64,000 bases of DNA. Source: Arenicola marina. Its lineage: Eukaryota; Annelida; Polychaeta; Arenicolidae. Position numbers and translations under genes: made by a program. The notes beneath the pieces were generated by a model. It made no database searches. It was given only the letters and a program-made list of their open reading frames with translations, and was not told where the DNA came from. Shown here one piece after another: positions 37,769 through 51,335 of this stretch (positions are counted from its first letter, which is position 1; each line of letters starts with the position of its first letter). Location: positions 74,964,119-75,028,118 of the forward strand of contig OZ025248.1 in the NCBI GenBank assembly GCA_964019135.1, in the 5' to 3' direction.

Positions 37769-38153
37769 CCCGTGGTATCGAGCGTTTTGCTGCCATGGAG
37801 ATTCCTGCCCATGCAGCCGGGGTAATCTACTGTCACGAGTGGTGCGATAGTCTGCCACATGATGGCGCTCTGCACTATCAGCACTTTCACCACGGATTGG
37901 AACAAGCACTTTTTTTAAAGCACGTTTTATCGCATCTCAGTGATTTTTATGTCATGCTATTCTCAATCATGGTACATTGAAATGGATTTGACCGTGTTCA
38001 AGCCAATTTACAGCCAAACAGCTCAAGAGATGTGGCAGTGGCAACCGACCGCACACCCTAAAGGAGTGCAGAAAGCTCTCTTGCGGCAATGGGAAGTACC
38101 AATCATATAGCGGAGCCATGTGCTCGCGCGAAGCCATGTAAGGCTGCATGCTG
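37769..38153. other. Gene-free
   Basis: Nothing recognised. Confidence 0.4.
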
Positions 38154-38300
38154 CAGGAGCGGATCTAGGAATTATTTGAAAAGTGCGGGTGGGGGTCCGA
38201 GCTTGCGAGACCGGGGGGGGGGGGGGGGGGGGCTCTATTCTGGGCCAAATTTACTACCGGGGGATCCACCAATTTTTTTACGACCGGGGGGGGGGGGGTG
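38154..38300 (+). mobile_element. Left end of a GGGGCGGATC-family MITE with long G-tracts
   Basis: Starts CAGGAGCGGATCTAGGAATT, matching the left end of the micro-MITE at 399, and continues into G18 and G12 tracts. No matching right end was found. Confidence 0.5.
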
Positions 38301-41300
38301 GGGGGTGGGAAGCGTTCTTTCTCGAAAAGAGGGAGCGCACGCCTCAGATGGCCTAAAGTTTGCCTTGAAAAACCAATGCAAACCTCCTAGCGGAGTAACA
38401 TGAAATTAAAGAGTGGAGAGGCTGATATTACAAAAACTACCCTTAGGCTTAAACACTAGGAATTTCATGATGAGTTGCGAACATGAGAGGTGGGGTTTAC
38501 AATATTATCCCTTATTACATTAATGTTTGTTTTCTGCCATGATGGCTTTTAATCCAGTTTCATGCGTTGTAAGCTAAAAGAAAACAAGGCTCTATTTAAA
38601 GTAGAAAGAGTTGTGAATGAACTGCTTGGCCATGTCGGCTTGATAACCATGGTGATACGAGGTAGGACACTAATGTGTTTCTAAGTGGAAATTCGAAAAG
38701 GGTAGCGATAGAAGCAGGGAAGACAACGGTGAGACTTTCGGTGAGAGGAGCAGAGAAAGAAAGGAAGTTAAAGAGCTGGATGAGAGAGGTATCGGCGTTT
38801 AGGCAGTCTCACAGCCCTTCTGGTATCGGAAGAACGTTACAACCGCGACTGTTCAGAGGACTGCGTTCACCCATTAAAGACAAGCGCGACCAAGTGGTAC
38901 ATGTCTACAGCTGTTGGGCCGGAATGGCTCACCCCTAGCCCCCCCCCCCCCCCTCCCCCTTCCCTCCCTCAATAGGACCCCGACATGCTTTTCCCCCTAC
39001 TTAATTACTGACCCCGCTCCGACTACAAGCTATCACTGCGCCCCAGTTGCCCGCCTTGCCTCCTGCACCATTCCACCACAGTCCATGACATACCCACTTT
39101 TTTCTACTTGGTGGGTGTAGCAGCAGTGTTGTCTCTAGCTTTGGGGATGGGAGGGGGAGAGGTGGGGGCTCGACAGCATGTAACTATGTCTGCGATACAC
39201 GGCCCATTTAAACTTCGATAAAAACTCCCCAGAAGTTGCCTCCGTCATGAGAGATGCACTACCCGCTGAATCGTTCTAACCGAGGTCTTTTAATCCCTTG
39301 CACCACCGGCCGGACACGGACTGAAGCAGGGGCGTCCCGCAGAATGGAATGCGTATTTTCAGTTATTGTCCCTTGGGGAGAGGGAGCAGGGGTGGGGGTG
39401 TATGTAGTATCCTTAGCAACGTCGGACGCGGTCAATATTCGCCCACCTGGACTGCCTCTGACACTAACCAGACCATCCTTATGAAGTGCGGACAACCGCC
39501 CCGACTCCCAGTGAACAGCGATTCCACTCTCACCACCCGCCTCCCAACCCACTTCTCCAGTCGATCTAGATGTATATTTGGACCAGGCTAAGCAGAAGCC
39601 TGTTTCGCCACCCCTCCCGATGCTGCAACCTCTCCACGGTGGCTGCGGCCAGAGCGAAATTTACTTTCCGGGGGATTTATGGGGTTTTTTTCACGGAGGG
39701 AAGTGTTTCTATTTAGATTCCCGGTTGTCACGGTGAGTCGTTTATCACTTGATCTGTTCTTTTTATTATTAAATTTACGTCCTTTTTTTCGTGGAAGTCT
39801 GGTATTTCTGTGGAGCCTCAATCGTGATCGTTTGTCGGGCAATGTGACAATTTGTCACATCTGTCTCCATGGTGATGTATGCCCCCCACGTCGTCCCTCG
39901 CTCATTCTCAGCATCTCCCAATGGAGGCTGTTCTGTTCCCGTTGCACTCTGCCCCTCGTGAAACTAGGCTCAACTTAACCATCATTATTTGTCCTTTAAT
40001 ATTTCACAAACTTCGTAACGGCGGTCGTATAGTAACGAAATGTCAACATTTTAAACATTCTTCATCGAAGATGAATTTTTCTGTGGACCAACCGCTGGGT
40101 TGACCGTTACGTACATGCGGTGTGCGTAGAGATTGTGTCGGGTACCGTACGACTTCTGGAGGGAGGAACAAGCGATATCCGATGAGGAAAGTGTCCCACC
40201 GCCCCACCGCCCTCCCTTCCCCTCCCCCTATGACCGACTCCGGGCACTCCACCTCGGGTTCCACCTTCGGCATCGGTGCCTGTGGATCACCGTTTGAGTT
40301 CATGAGAATCCAAAAATTACAATTACAAGTAGATATAATGCGAATTTGGTGAAGGTAACATTTATGTTGTATTGGACAGAATGCCAAGACAGGCAGACTG
40401 CTTTAAATCAAGGATGTTCCAATTGTAAGGCCAAACGCAAGGTGAATCGGGGCCGAATATGGCTGAAAGGGATATGAAGCGAAATGCTCCCTCTCCATCC
40501 TCCACCCCTTCACCCCCCCCCCCCCCCCCCTCCCCTTAACACCGCACGTCCTCCTGATCACGCTATCGCGTCTGACAAGATCTGGTTTAGGCGCTTGGAA
40601 AGACAGCTCCCACTGACAGAAATTTTTTTCTTTCATACTCGCTGACCGTGCGTATTATTTACTATACGTTGCATCGGGGGGTTACCTTCCATATTGTGTA
40701 TTGTCCTATTTCGCACGCTACATCAGATCTCACACGCCGCGCCGCATGGTTGTTCCAAATCCTTTTCTAGAGACCCCGACTTCTATTGGGTGAATTACGG
40801 TACATCACACCCGCAGCCAAAGGGATTGGTGGGCAGCACGACACCAGGCGGGTATGGACATGTGGGGGGTGAGAGGATGGGGGGGGGGGTCCTATGTGTG
40901 TGGGGGTGACGGCGTGACAGGAGTATGGGGGGAGGGAGGGGGGGGTCCTGTGTGTGGGGGTGACGGCTTGGCAGGAGCGGCGTGGAGGCGGCGTGAATCA
41001 GTGTCCATGGCCGTTACACGCTTCACTGGAGTCTCTAGATTGAGTGACAGTTGTGAAGCGTCGCCCCCCCCCAATCACCCCACCTGCGGGCGTCCCTCTC
41101 TGTCACTCGCAGCGTCGAGCAAAGAATAAGCCGCAAAACACAAAAAGAAAAAGAACAAAAAAAAGGAAGGAAAATGGCTGCCGATCCACGGGGCATTTGT
41201 ATGTTATTACTAACGCTCCACTGACACCTGTGTATCACTGCGCGCTGGGCGATGTAATTACTGCTATCACAGTGGGATCTCCCGCCGCTGGCCCATACGG

Positions 41301-41405
41301 CTCTGAGCTGGCTGGCTCCCCGTTCAGCGGCCGGATGGAGGCGTGGGCAGGCCGCGAATTGGTCGTCGAGTTGTATGCATGCAGCCCGAACCACGCTGTG
41401 GGCGT
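38301..41405. other. Gene-free stretch
   Basis: G/C tracts at 38939-38953, 40516-40531 and 40879-40950. The Gly- and Pro-rich frames over them are spurious; the others lack domain or splice support. Confidence 0.4.
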
Positions 41406-44400
41406 TATTATGGGATCCCATGGCCGAGTCCTTTGCCTCGATCCCTCCAGAGCCCGGCCTGATGGATGGATGGAGTCGGCCGACTGTATTATGGGATCCC
41501 ATGGCCGAGTCCTTTGCCTCGATCCCTCCAGAGCCCGGCCTGACAGATGGAGTCGGCCGGCTGTATTATGGGATCCCATGGCCGAGTCCTTTGCCTCGAT
41601 CCCTCCAGAGCCCGGCCTGATGGATGGATGGAGTCGGCCGACTGTATTATGGGATCCTATGGCCGAGTCCTTTGCCTCGATCCCTCCAGAGCCCGGCCTG
41701 ATGGATGGAGTCGGCCGGCTGTATTATGGGATCCCATGGCCGAGTCCTTTGCCTCGATCCCTCCAGAGCCCGGCCTGATGGATGGATAGAGTCGGCCGGC
41801 TGTATTATGGGATCCCATGGCCGAGTCCTTTGCCTCGATCCCTCCAGAGCCCGGCCTGATGGATGGATGGAGTCGGCCGACTGTATTATGGGATCCCATG
41901 GCCGAGTCCTTTGCCTCGATCCCTCCAGAGCCCGGCCTGATGGATGGATGGAGTCGGCCGACTGTATTATGGGATCCCATGGCCGAGTCCTTTGCCTCGA
42001 TCCCTCCAGAGCCCGGCCTGATCAATGGAGTCGGCCGGCTGTATTATTGGATCCCATGGCCGAGTCCTTTGCCTCGATCCCTCCAGAGCCCGGCCTGACA
42101 GATGGAGTCGGCCGGCTGTATTATGGGATCCCATGGCCGAGTCCTTTGCCTCGATCCCTCCAGAGCCCGGCCTGATGGATGGATGGAGTCGGCCGGCTGT
42201 ATTATGGGATCCCATGGCCGAGTCCTTTGCCTCGATCCCTCCAGAGCCCGGCCTGATGGATGGAGTCGGCCGGCTGTATTATGGGATCCCATGGCCGAGT
42301 CCTTTGCCTCGATCCCTCCAGAGCCCGGCCTGATGGATGGATAGAGTCGGCCGGCTGTATTATGGGATCCCATGGCCGAGTCCTTTGCCTCGATCCCTCC
42401 AGAGCCCGGCCTGATGGATGGATGGAGTCGGCCGACTGTATTATGGGATCCCATGGCCGAGTCCTTTGCCTCGATCCCTCCAGAGCCCGGCCTGACAGAT
42501 GGAGTCGGCCGGCTGTATAATGGGATCCCATGGCCGAGTCCTTTGCCTCGATCCCTCCAGAGCCCGGCCTGATGGATGGATGGAGTCGGCCGACTGTATT
42601 ATGGGATCCCATGGCCGAGTCCTTTGCCTCGATCCCTCCAGAGCCCGGCCTGATGGATGGAGTCGGCCGGCTGTATTATGGGATCCCATGGCCGAGTCCT
42701 TTGCCTCGATCCCTCCAGAGCCCGGCCTGATGGATGGATAGAGTCGGCCGGCTGTATTATGGGATCCCATGGCCGAGTCCTTTGCCTCGATCCCTCCAGA
42801 GCCCGGCCTGATGGATGGATGGAGTCGGCCGACTGTATCATGGGATCCCATGGCCGAGTCCTTTGCCTCGATCCCTCCAGAGCCCGGCCTGATGGATGGA
42901 GTCGGCCGGCTGTATTATGGGATCTCATGGCCGAGTCCTTTGCCTCGATCCCTCCAGAGCCCGGCCTGATGGATGGAGTCGGCCGGCTGTATTACGGGAT
43001 CCCACGCCCGAGTCCTTAGCCTCGATCCCTCCAGAGCCCGGCCTGATGGATGGAGCCGGCCGGCTGTATTATGGGATCCCATGGCCGAGTCCTTTGCCTC
43101 GATCCCTCCAGAGCCCGGCCTGATGGATGGAGCCGGCCGGCTGTATTATGGGATCCCATGGCCGAGTCCTTTGCCTCGATCCCTCCAGAGCCCGGCCTGA
43201 TGGATGGAGTCGGCCGGCTGTATTATGGGATCCCACGCCCGAGTCCTTAGCCTCGATCCCTCCAGAGCCCGGCCTGATGGATGGATGGAGTCGGCCCACT
43301 GTATTATGGGATCCCATGGCCGAGTCCTTTGCCTCGATCCCTCCAGAGCCCGGCCTGATGGATGGATAGAGTCGGCCGGCTGTATTATGGGATCCCATGG
43401 CCGAGTCCTTTGCCTCGATCCCTCCAGAGCCCGGCCTGATGGATGGATGGAGTCGGCCGACTGTATCATGGGATCCCATGGCCGAGTCCTTTGCCTCGAT
43501 CCCTCCAGAGCCCGGCCTGATGGATGGAGTCGGCCGGCTGTATTATGGGATCTCATGGCCGAGTCCTTTGCCTCGATCCCTCCAGAGCCCGGCCTGATGG
43601 ATGGAGTCGGCCGACTGTATTATGGGATCCCATGGCCGAGTCCTTTCCCTCGATCCCTCCAGAGCCCGGCCTGATGGATGGAGTCGGCCGGCTGTATTAT
43701 GGGATCCCATGGCCGAGTCCTTTGTCTCGATCCCTCCAGAGCCCAGCCTGATGGATGGATGGAGTCGGCCGATTGTATTATGGGATCCCATGGCCGAGTC
43801 CTTTGCCTCGATCCCCCCAGATTCCGGCCTGTTGGATGGAGTCGGCCGGCTGTATTATGGGATCCCATAGCCGAGTCCTTTGCCTCGATCCCTCCAGAGC
43901 CCGGCCTGATGGATGGAGTCGGCCGGCTGTATTATGGGATCCCATGGCCGAGTCCTTTGCCTCGATCCCTCCAGAGCCCGGCCTGATGGATGGATGGAGT
44001 CGGCGAGCTGTATTATGGGATCCCATGGCCGAGTCCTTTGCCTCGATCCCTCCAGAGCCCGGCCTGATGGATAGAGTCGGCCGGCTGTATTATGGGATCC
44101 AATGGCTGAGTCCTTTGCCTCGATCCCTCCAGAGCCCGGCCTGATGGATGGATGGAGTCGACCGGCTGTATTATGGGATCCCATGGCCGAGTCCTTTGTT
44201 TCGATCCCTCCAGAGCCCGGCCTGATGGATGGATGAAGTCGGCCGGCTGTATTATGGGATCCCATGGCTGAGTCCTTTGCCTCGATCCCTCCAGAGTCCG
44301 GCCTGTGGTAGCGAGTCGGCCTGCTGTATTATGGGATCCCATGGCCGAGTCCTTAGCCTCGATCCCTCCAGAGCCCGGCCTGATGGATGGAGTCGGCCGG

Positions 44401-47400
44401 CTGTATTATGGGATCCAATGGCTGAGTCCTTTGCCTCGATCCCTCCAGAGCCCGGCCTGATGGATGGATGGAGTCGACCGGCTGTATTATGGGATCCCAT
44501 GGCCGAGTCCTTTGTTTCGATCCCTCCAGAGCCCGGCCTGATGGATGGATGAAGTCGGCCGGCTGTATTATGGGATCCCATGGCTGAGTCCTTTGCCTCG
44601 ATCCCTCCAGAGTCCGGCCTGTGGTAGCGAGTCGGCCTGCTGTATTATGGGATCCCATGGCCGAGTCCTTAGCCTCGATCCCTCCAGAGCCCGGCCTGAT
44701 GGATGGAGTCGGCCGACTGTATTATGGGATCCCATGGCCGAGTCCTTTGCCTCGATCCCTCCAGATCCCGGCCTGATGGATGGAGTCGGCCGGCTGTATT
44801 ATGGGATCCCATGGCCGAGTCCTTTGCCTCGATCCCTCCAGAGCCCGGCCTGATGGATGGAGTCGGCCGGCTGTATTATGGGATCCCATGGCCGAGTCCT
44901 TTGCCTCGATCCCTCCAGAGCCCGGCCTGATGGATGGAGTCGGCCGGCTGTATTATGGGATCCCATGGCCGAGTCCTTAGCCTCGATCCCTCCAGAGTCC
45001 GGCCTGTTGGATGGATGGAGTCGGCCGGCTGTATTATGGGATCCCATGGCCGAGTCCTTTGCCTCGATCCCTCCAGAGCCCGGCCTGATGGATGGATGGA
45101 GTCGGCCGACTGTATTATGGGATCCCATGGCCGAGTCCTCTGCCTCGATCCCTCCAGAGCCCGGCCTGATGGATGGAGTCGGCCGGCTGTATTATGGGAT
45201 CCCATGGCCGAGTCCTTTGCCTCGATTCCTCCAGAGCCCGGCCTAATGGATGGAGTCGGCCGGCTGTATTATGGGATCCCATGGCCGAGTCCTTTGTCTC
45301 GATCCCTCCAGAGTCCGGCCTGATGGATGGATGGAGTCGGCCGACTGTATTATGGGATCCCATGGCCGAGTCCTTTGCCTCGATCCCTCCAGAGCCCGGT
45401 CTGATGGATGGAGTCGGCCGGCTGTATTATGGGATCCCATGGCCGAGTTCTTTGCCTCGATCCCTCCAGAGTCCGGCCTGATGGATGGAGTCGGCCGGCT
45501 GTATTATGGGATCCCATGGCCGAGTCCTTTGCCTCGATTCCTCCAGAGCCCGGCCTAATGGATGGAGTCGGCCGGCTGTATTATGGGATCCCATGGCCGA
45601 GTCCTTTGCCTCGATCCCTCCAGAGTCCGGCCTGATGGATGGATGGAGTCGGCCGACTGTATTATGGGATCCCATGGCCGAGTCCTTTGCCTCGATCCCT
45701 CCAGAGCCCGGCCTGATGGATGGAGTCAGCCGGCTGTATTATGGGATCCCATGGCCGAGTCCTCTGCCTCGATCCCTCCAGAGCCCGGCCTGATGGATGG
45801 AGTCGGCCGGCTGTATTATGGGATCCCATGGCCGAGTCCTTTGCCTCGATCCCTCCAGAGCCCGGCCTGATGAATGGAGTCGGCCGGCTGTATTATGGGA
45901 TCCCATGGCCGAGTCATTTGCCTCGATCCCTCCAGAGCCCGGCCTGATGGATGGAGTCGGCCGGCTGTATTATGGGATCCCATGGCCGAATCCTTTGCCT
46001 CGATCCCTCCAGAGCCCGGCCTGATGGATGGATGGAGTCGGCCGACTGTATTATGGGATCTCATGCCCGAGTCCTTTGCCTCGATCCCTCCAGAGCCCGG
46101 CCTGATGGATGGAGTCGGCCGGCTGTATTATGGGATCCCATGGCCGAGTCCTTTGGCTCGATCCCTCCAGACCCCGGCCTGATTGATGGATGGAGTCGGC
46201 GAGCTGCATTGTGGGATCCCATGGCCGAGTCCTTTGCCTCGATCCCTCCAGAGCCCGGCCTGATGGATAGAGTCGGCCGGCTGTATTATGGGACCCCATG
46301 GCTGAGTCCTTTGCCTCGATCTCTCCAGAGCCCGGCCTGATGGATGGATGGAGTCGGCCGGCTGTATTATGGGATCCCATGGCCGAGTCCTTTGCCTCGA
46401 TCCCTCCAGAGCCCAGCCTGATGGATGGAGTCGGCCGGCTGTATTATGGGATCCCATGGCTGAGTCCTTTGCCTCGATCCCTCCAGAGTCCGGCCTGTTG
46501 GATGGATGGAGTCGGCCGGCTGTATTATGGGATCCCATGGCCGAGTCCTTTGCCTCGATCCCTCCAGAGCCCGGCCTGATGGATGGATGGAGTCGGCCGG
46601 CTGTATTATGGGATCCCATGGCCGAGTCCTTTGCCTCAATCCCTCCAGAGCCCGGCCTGATGGATGGAGGCGGCCGGCTGTATTATGGGATCCCATGGTT
46701 GAGTCCTTTGCCTCGATCCCTCCAGAGCCCGGCCTGATGGATGGAGTCGGCCGGCTGTATTATGGGATCCCATGGCCGAGTCCTTTGCCTCGATCCCTCC
46801 AGAGCCCGGCCTGATGGATGGAGTCGGCCGGCTGTATTATGGGATCCCATGGCCGAGTCCTTAGCCTCGATCCCTCCAGAGCCCGGCCTGATGGATGGAG
46901 TCGGCCCGCTGTATTATGGGATCCCATGGCTGAGTCATTTGCCTCGATCCCTCCAGAGTCCGGCCTGTTGGATGGATGGAGTCGGCCGGCTGTATTATGG
47001 GATCCCATGGCCGAGTCCTTCGCCTCGATCCCTCCAGAGCCCGGCCTGATGGATGGATGGAGTCGGCCGACTGTATTATGGGATCCCACGGCCGAGTCCT
47101 GTGCCTCGATCCCTCCAGAGCCCGGCCTGATGGATGGAGTCGGCCGGCTGTATTATGGGATCCCATGGCCGAGTCCTTTGCCTCGATTCCTCCAGAGCCC
47201 GGCCTAATGGATGGAGTCGGCCGGCTGTATTATGGGATCCCATGGCCGAGTCCTTTGCCTCGATCCCTCCAGAGTCCGGCCTGATGGATGGATGGAGTCG
47301 GCCGACTGTATTATGGGATCCCATGGCCGAGTCCTTTGCCTCGATCCCTCCAGAGCCCGGTCTGATGGATGGAGTCGGCCGGCTGTATTATGGGATCCCA

Positions 47401-47634
47401 TGGCCGAGTTCTTTGCCTCGATCCCTCCAGAGCCCGGCCTGATGGATGGAGTCGGCCGGCTGTATTATGGGATCCCATGGCTGAGTCCTTTGCCTCGATC
47501 CCTCCAGAGCCCGGCCTGATGGATGGAGTCGGCCGGCTGTATTATGGGATCCCATGGCTGAGTCCTTTGCCTCGATCCCTCCAGAACCCGGCCTGATGGA
47601 TGGAGTCGGCGAGCTGTGTTATGGGATCCCATGC
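41406..47634. repeat. 77/81-bp minisatellite, about 80 copies (6.2 kb)
   Basis: Unit: GAGTCGGCCGGCTGTATT, ATGGGATCCCAT, GGCCGAGTCCTTTGCC, TCGATCCCTCCAGAGCC, CGGCCTGATGGATG. A GGAT insertion makes the 81-bp form. ATGGGATCCCAT is a perfect 12-bp palindrome with a BamHI site. Higher-order duplications are visible: about 316 bp (44226 and 44542) and about 312 bp (45173 and 45485, again at 47134). Overlapping frames on both strands are by-products. Confidence 0.97.
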
Positions 47635-49065
47635 AGAGGGTCAATACCAGTGGTGGGCGTGTGGATCACGGGGAGTCCGCAGGTAAATGGATACAGGTGT
47701 TATCTGTATTTGACAGTGCGGGGGCCACCTCTGTTGATTGCTCCCCCCCTCCCCCTCCCCCCTTCCTCCCCCCTCCCGGCCCTGGAGCCAGTGCAGCAGG
47801 GGATTGTGGGTACACTACATACTGGTAACCGACCGACGGGGGAGTCGTTTGTTCGCGTTTGATGGCCGCCCGCCCATACCGACCGTCTGGTATAAATACA
47901 TTGATATATATATAATTATATGAAAGTGGTAGCCATCCCCCCTCCACCTTGCAACCCACCCCCTCCACGCCGCCCCCATAGAGCTTGCTATGCCTATTGT
48001 GCACATAGGGCCCCCCCCCCCTATATACGAACCGCCGTGATGTCAACTACTCAAGCTAAGCCGTTATTACTGTCACTCAAATATGAAGAAGGCAATGAGG
48101 ACTCACTCTTACAAGTGTGAAAGTTATTTGCAGGTTCAAAATCGACATATTGGAAACCCAGGCAGCTCTTTGGACAATTGCCGCTGTCGCTGCTCATTGC
48201 TAAGACGCAGCCGTTTGTGTTGGCTCACCCACCGTGGGTTGTGTAGCCTTTGAAGTACCGCCTGGTTCTGACTATGTATATGATAGGTCTGTGTAGGTCT
48301 ATGTGTAGGTCTGTATAGGTCTATACCACGTCTGTGTATAGACTCGGTGAGAATACTTCGGTGACAAACTTGGTTTCAATGCCTCGAACGTATTCTTCAT
48401 ACGGATATAAGAAGGAGAAGACCGTTTAATTCTCCCTATATTTTCCTCTCGTTTCTGTCTCTCCTGCCTCTGCCTCCCCCTCCTGTCCCGCTTCTCCCCT
48501 TATATGTTTCTACATCTCTCATTGCACCCCCCCACCCTCTCTCTCTTGTTTCTTCCCTCTCCTTATCCGCCCCCCCCCCCCTCACTCTCTTTCTGCCCAC
48601 CCCCCTTTCTCTCTCTCTTTCTTCACCCCCCCCCCTCTCTCCTCTCTGTCTCGGTTTCCTGGCAACGTTTTCTGAGCCGTGATCCTTAATGTAACAAGAC
48701 ACTGAGATGTCAATAGATCTCAATAGGCTTCTTGCGCGCCGAAGAGGCTTACGCGAAATACGTGTTACTCGATACACCCTGGCAGCTTTTTCCTCCGGCA
48801 CATGTTTACACTGGACAATGGCGGCATGCCGCTGTATGGAAATCACAACACTTAGATACATACATGTCAAAATACCGAAGCCAGTGTCACTGTGTTAAAC
48901 GCCTCGCCCCAGCGTTTGTGTTCAAGTGCTCGGCTGAGCGTTCGTGTGTGATAATGACTTTACGTCCACATGTGCCATATACATGTATATCGTTTGGTGA
49001 GTTCTACCGTGCGTCAGTCTGTGTATCACCGCTGGTCGAGAAATGGTGTCTTATTCTAGGACAGT
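47635..49065. other. Gene-free
   Basis: Pyrimidine-rich CTCTCTC/CCCC stretch at 48435-48650; short GTCTGTGTAGGTCTAT repeat at 48285-48325. No exon recognised. Confidence 0.4.
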
Positions 49066-49609
49066 TGTTATATATACCCCTTCCTTCTCATTGCTTTATA
49101 TATACCCCTTCCTTCTCATTGTGTTATATATACCCCTTCCTTCTCATTGTGTTATATATACCCCTTCCTTCTCATTGTGTTATATATACCCCTTCCTTCT
49201 CATTGTGTTATATATACCCCTTCCTACTCATTGTGTTATATATACCCCTTCCTTCTCATTGTGTTATATATACCCCTTCCTTCTCATTGTGTTATATATA
49301 CCCCTTCCTTCTCATTGTGTTATATATACCCCTTCCTTCTCATTGTGTTATATATACCCCTTCCTTCTCATTGTGTTATATATACCCCTTCCTTCTCATT
49401 GTGTTATATATACCCCTTCCTTCTCATTGTGTTATATATACCCCTTCCTTCTCATTGCTTTATATATACCCCTTCCTTCTCATTGTGTTATATATACCCC
49501 TTCCTTCTCATTGCTTTATATATACCCCTTCCTTCTCATTGTGTTATATATACCCCTTCCTTCTCATTGTGTTATATATACCCCTTCCTTCTCATTGCTT
49601 TATATATAG
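49066..49609. repeat. 28-bp TATA-rich minisatellite, about 19 copies
   Basis: Unit TTATATATACCCCTTCCTTC plus TCATTGTG, with an occasional GCTT for GTGT. Three units make 84 nt, so all three + frames stay open and give a hydrophobic 28-residue periodic translation (part of a 358-codon frame). It is not considered a gene. Confidence 0.97.
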
Positions 49610-50056
49610 GCTAAAAGTGCCGTTAAACCCCAATCAAATCAAATCAAATCTCATTGCTTTATTGGCAAAGTATTCTGTTTTGATTCTTCTTTCTGACTTC
49701 TTTGATATATATCGTTGGGGGACCAAATGCTGTTCAGGAGGGCAGGGGCCATCTAAAATGGTTCATCGTTGGTGCAAACCCTCGCCGCCCCCTACCCCTA
49801 CCCCCTAAAAAAAAAGAAGAAAAAAACTGTCTAAAAAGACAACCAAATTTGTTAAGGGAAAATAACGAGTGGGGATGCATTCTACGTAGGGGCTCGTCAG
49901 CAAACACATATCGTTTTTTAACGTTTTAAACTGGTTCATATTACGTTATAACCGTCTTAGAAACGATAAGAAACGTTATGGGTTTGCTGGGTACACCTTT
50001 GCCCCAGTGAGTCTAAAGTCGTGAGCGGTGAGCGAGCGTTATGTGGAGATGTTTAG
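49610..50056. other. Gene-free
   Basis: A-rich stretch at 49807-49830; nothing else recognised. Confidence 0.4.
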
Positions 50057-50065
50057 GGTCCAATG

Positions 50066-50794
50066 TTGGCGCAAGTGCCCCCAGGCAAGCCCGCTTCTCT
50101 AGGGGCACAACGGTAACAATGTTAAAATCCTTCGACGTTAGTAGGGAATCGACTGTAGCTTTTATTATAATGTGTCCTCGAACAATCATAGTGTTTACGT
50201 ATTCTATATACCTTGTTCTATCATCTGACATCAATAAAGTGTGTCGACACTAGGTTGTTTCGATTATATTTTTGCGAAGAAATGTTGGAGCACACAACTG
50301 TTCCCGACCAGCCATCCGCCATATTTGTTTTGGGCGGATGCCGGTACCTGTGAATGCGACTTGGTTCCTCCTCTCCGTTAGCATATGACTCTCCGCTAGA
50401 GGGCCTTGTCAGTCGCTCACTTTGAACTTAAGGACAACAGCAGCGCCCTCTTTCACAGATCATTGACTGTTACGGAGTTTGGGACCCAGGCTACATATGG
50501 TTCAAATGGTGGCGGGATTCGCCAGGTGGCGCTGCATACACATGGCGGTTGGTAGGGAAAAGTCGCAAGCTCCAACATTTGTTCGCGAAAATATGACTGG
50601 AACAATCTAGTGTTGACACACTTTCTTGATGTCAGAAGATAGAACAAGGTATATAGAATACGTAAGCACTATTATTGTACGCGCTCGCATTATAATAAAA
50701 GCTACAGTCGATTCCCTACTAACGTCGAAGGATTTTAACATGGTTACCGTTGTGCCCCTAGAGAAACGGGCTTGCCTGGGGGCACTTGCGCCAA
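50066..50794. mobile_element. 729-bp Mutator-like MITE with ~240-bp terminal inverted repeats and 9-bp target duplication
   Basis: Ends TTGGCGCAAGTGCCCCCAGG and its reverse complement; arms 50066-50305 and 50555-50794 pair with few mismatches. GGTCCAATG occurs at 50057-50065 and 50795-50803. Long arms with a 9-bp duplication are typical of Mutator/MULE elements. The middle holds an 8-bp stem, CATCCGCC/GGCGGATG, and no transposase. The frames of 60-76 codons in each arm are mirror images of each other. Confidence 0.85.
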
Positions 50795-50803
50795 GGTCCA
50801 ATG

Positions 50804-51149
50804 CTGAAAGGCTGGCTTCACCGCCTTCCTTACTCATCAGTTAATTGCTGAGTTAACACGGCAAGCTCCGGGCCTGTAGGGTGAGGTTTTGTCCTGGTCC
50901 TCGGGGTATGCCTGAGGTTTTTGGATGTGTGACACAAGCCCCGCCATATTGTATAGAAAGTCTTTACCAGTTTTACGACTGTCTGGTTGCGTTGTTAATC
51001 TGCTTCTACCGCCTACGGGCGTGCCTTGGCATATGATGATGAGTATCTTGAGGGTTTATTGCAGATAAATAAACAGATGGGGGTTACTATGGAAATCGAT
51101 CATTATTACCGTTAATGGATGGAAGGATTTGGTTCGATCATAATGCGAT
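50804..51149. other. Gene-free
   Basis: Nothing recognised. Confidence 0.4.
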
Positions 51150-51335
51150 TGGGGGGGGGGGGGGGGTGAGCCATAAAAGAATTAATTTCCTATTCCCAGA
51201 TCACGACGAATTAAATGCGTACCCCGCATACAATGGAAGGGGCGGATACATGATATAAATTGGCGATTTCCCAAATCACGGTCATTTAATATTAATATTA
51301 TTATTTTCAGTTCCCAAGTGATGAGAACCCGCAAT
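51150..51335 (-). mobile_element. Inverted partial copy of the G-tract element at 14193-14505
   Basis: Read on the minus strand it follows the order of 14370-14505: GGGAAATCG, then ATGTATCCG, CTTCCATTG, ATGCGG, CGTGATCTGGGAATAGGAAA, ending in a C16 run. Confidence 0.6.

Noticed and set aside
41044-47596. Dozens of overlapping frames with G-S-H-G-R-V-L or A-E-S-F-A-S-I repeats
   Set aside because: Shadows of the 77/81-bp minisatellite; frames shift at every unit.
48732-49808. 358-codon hydrophobic frame that looks like a multi-pass membrane protein
   Set aside because: Hydrophobicity comes from the 28-bp TATA/pyrimidine unit read in all three frames; flanks show no coding signal.
50013-50837. 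Pairs of 70-76-codon frames
   Set aside because: They lie in the two inverted arms of the Mutator-like MITE and mirror each other.
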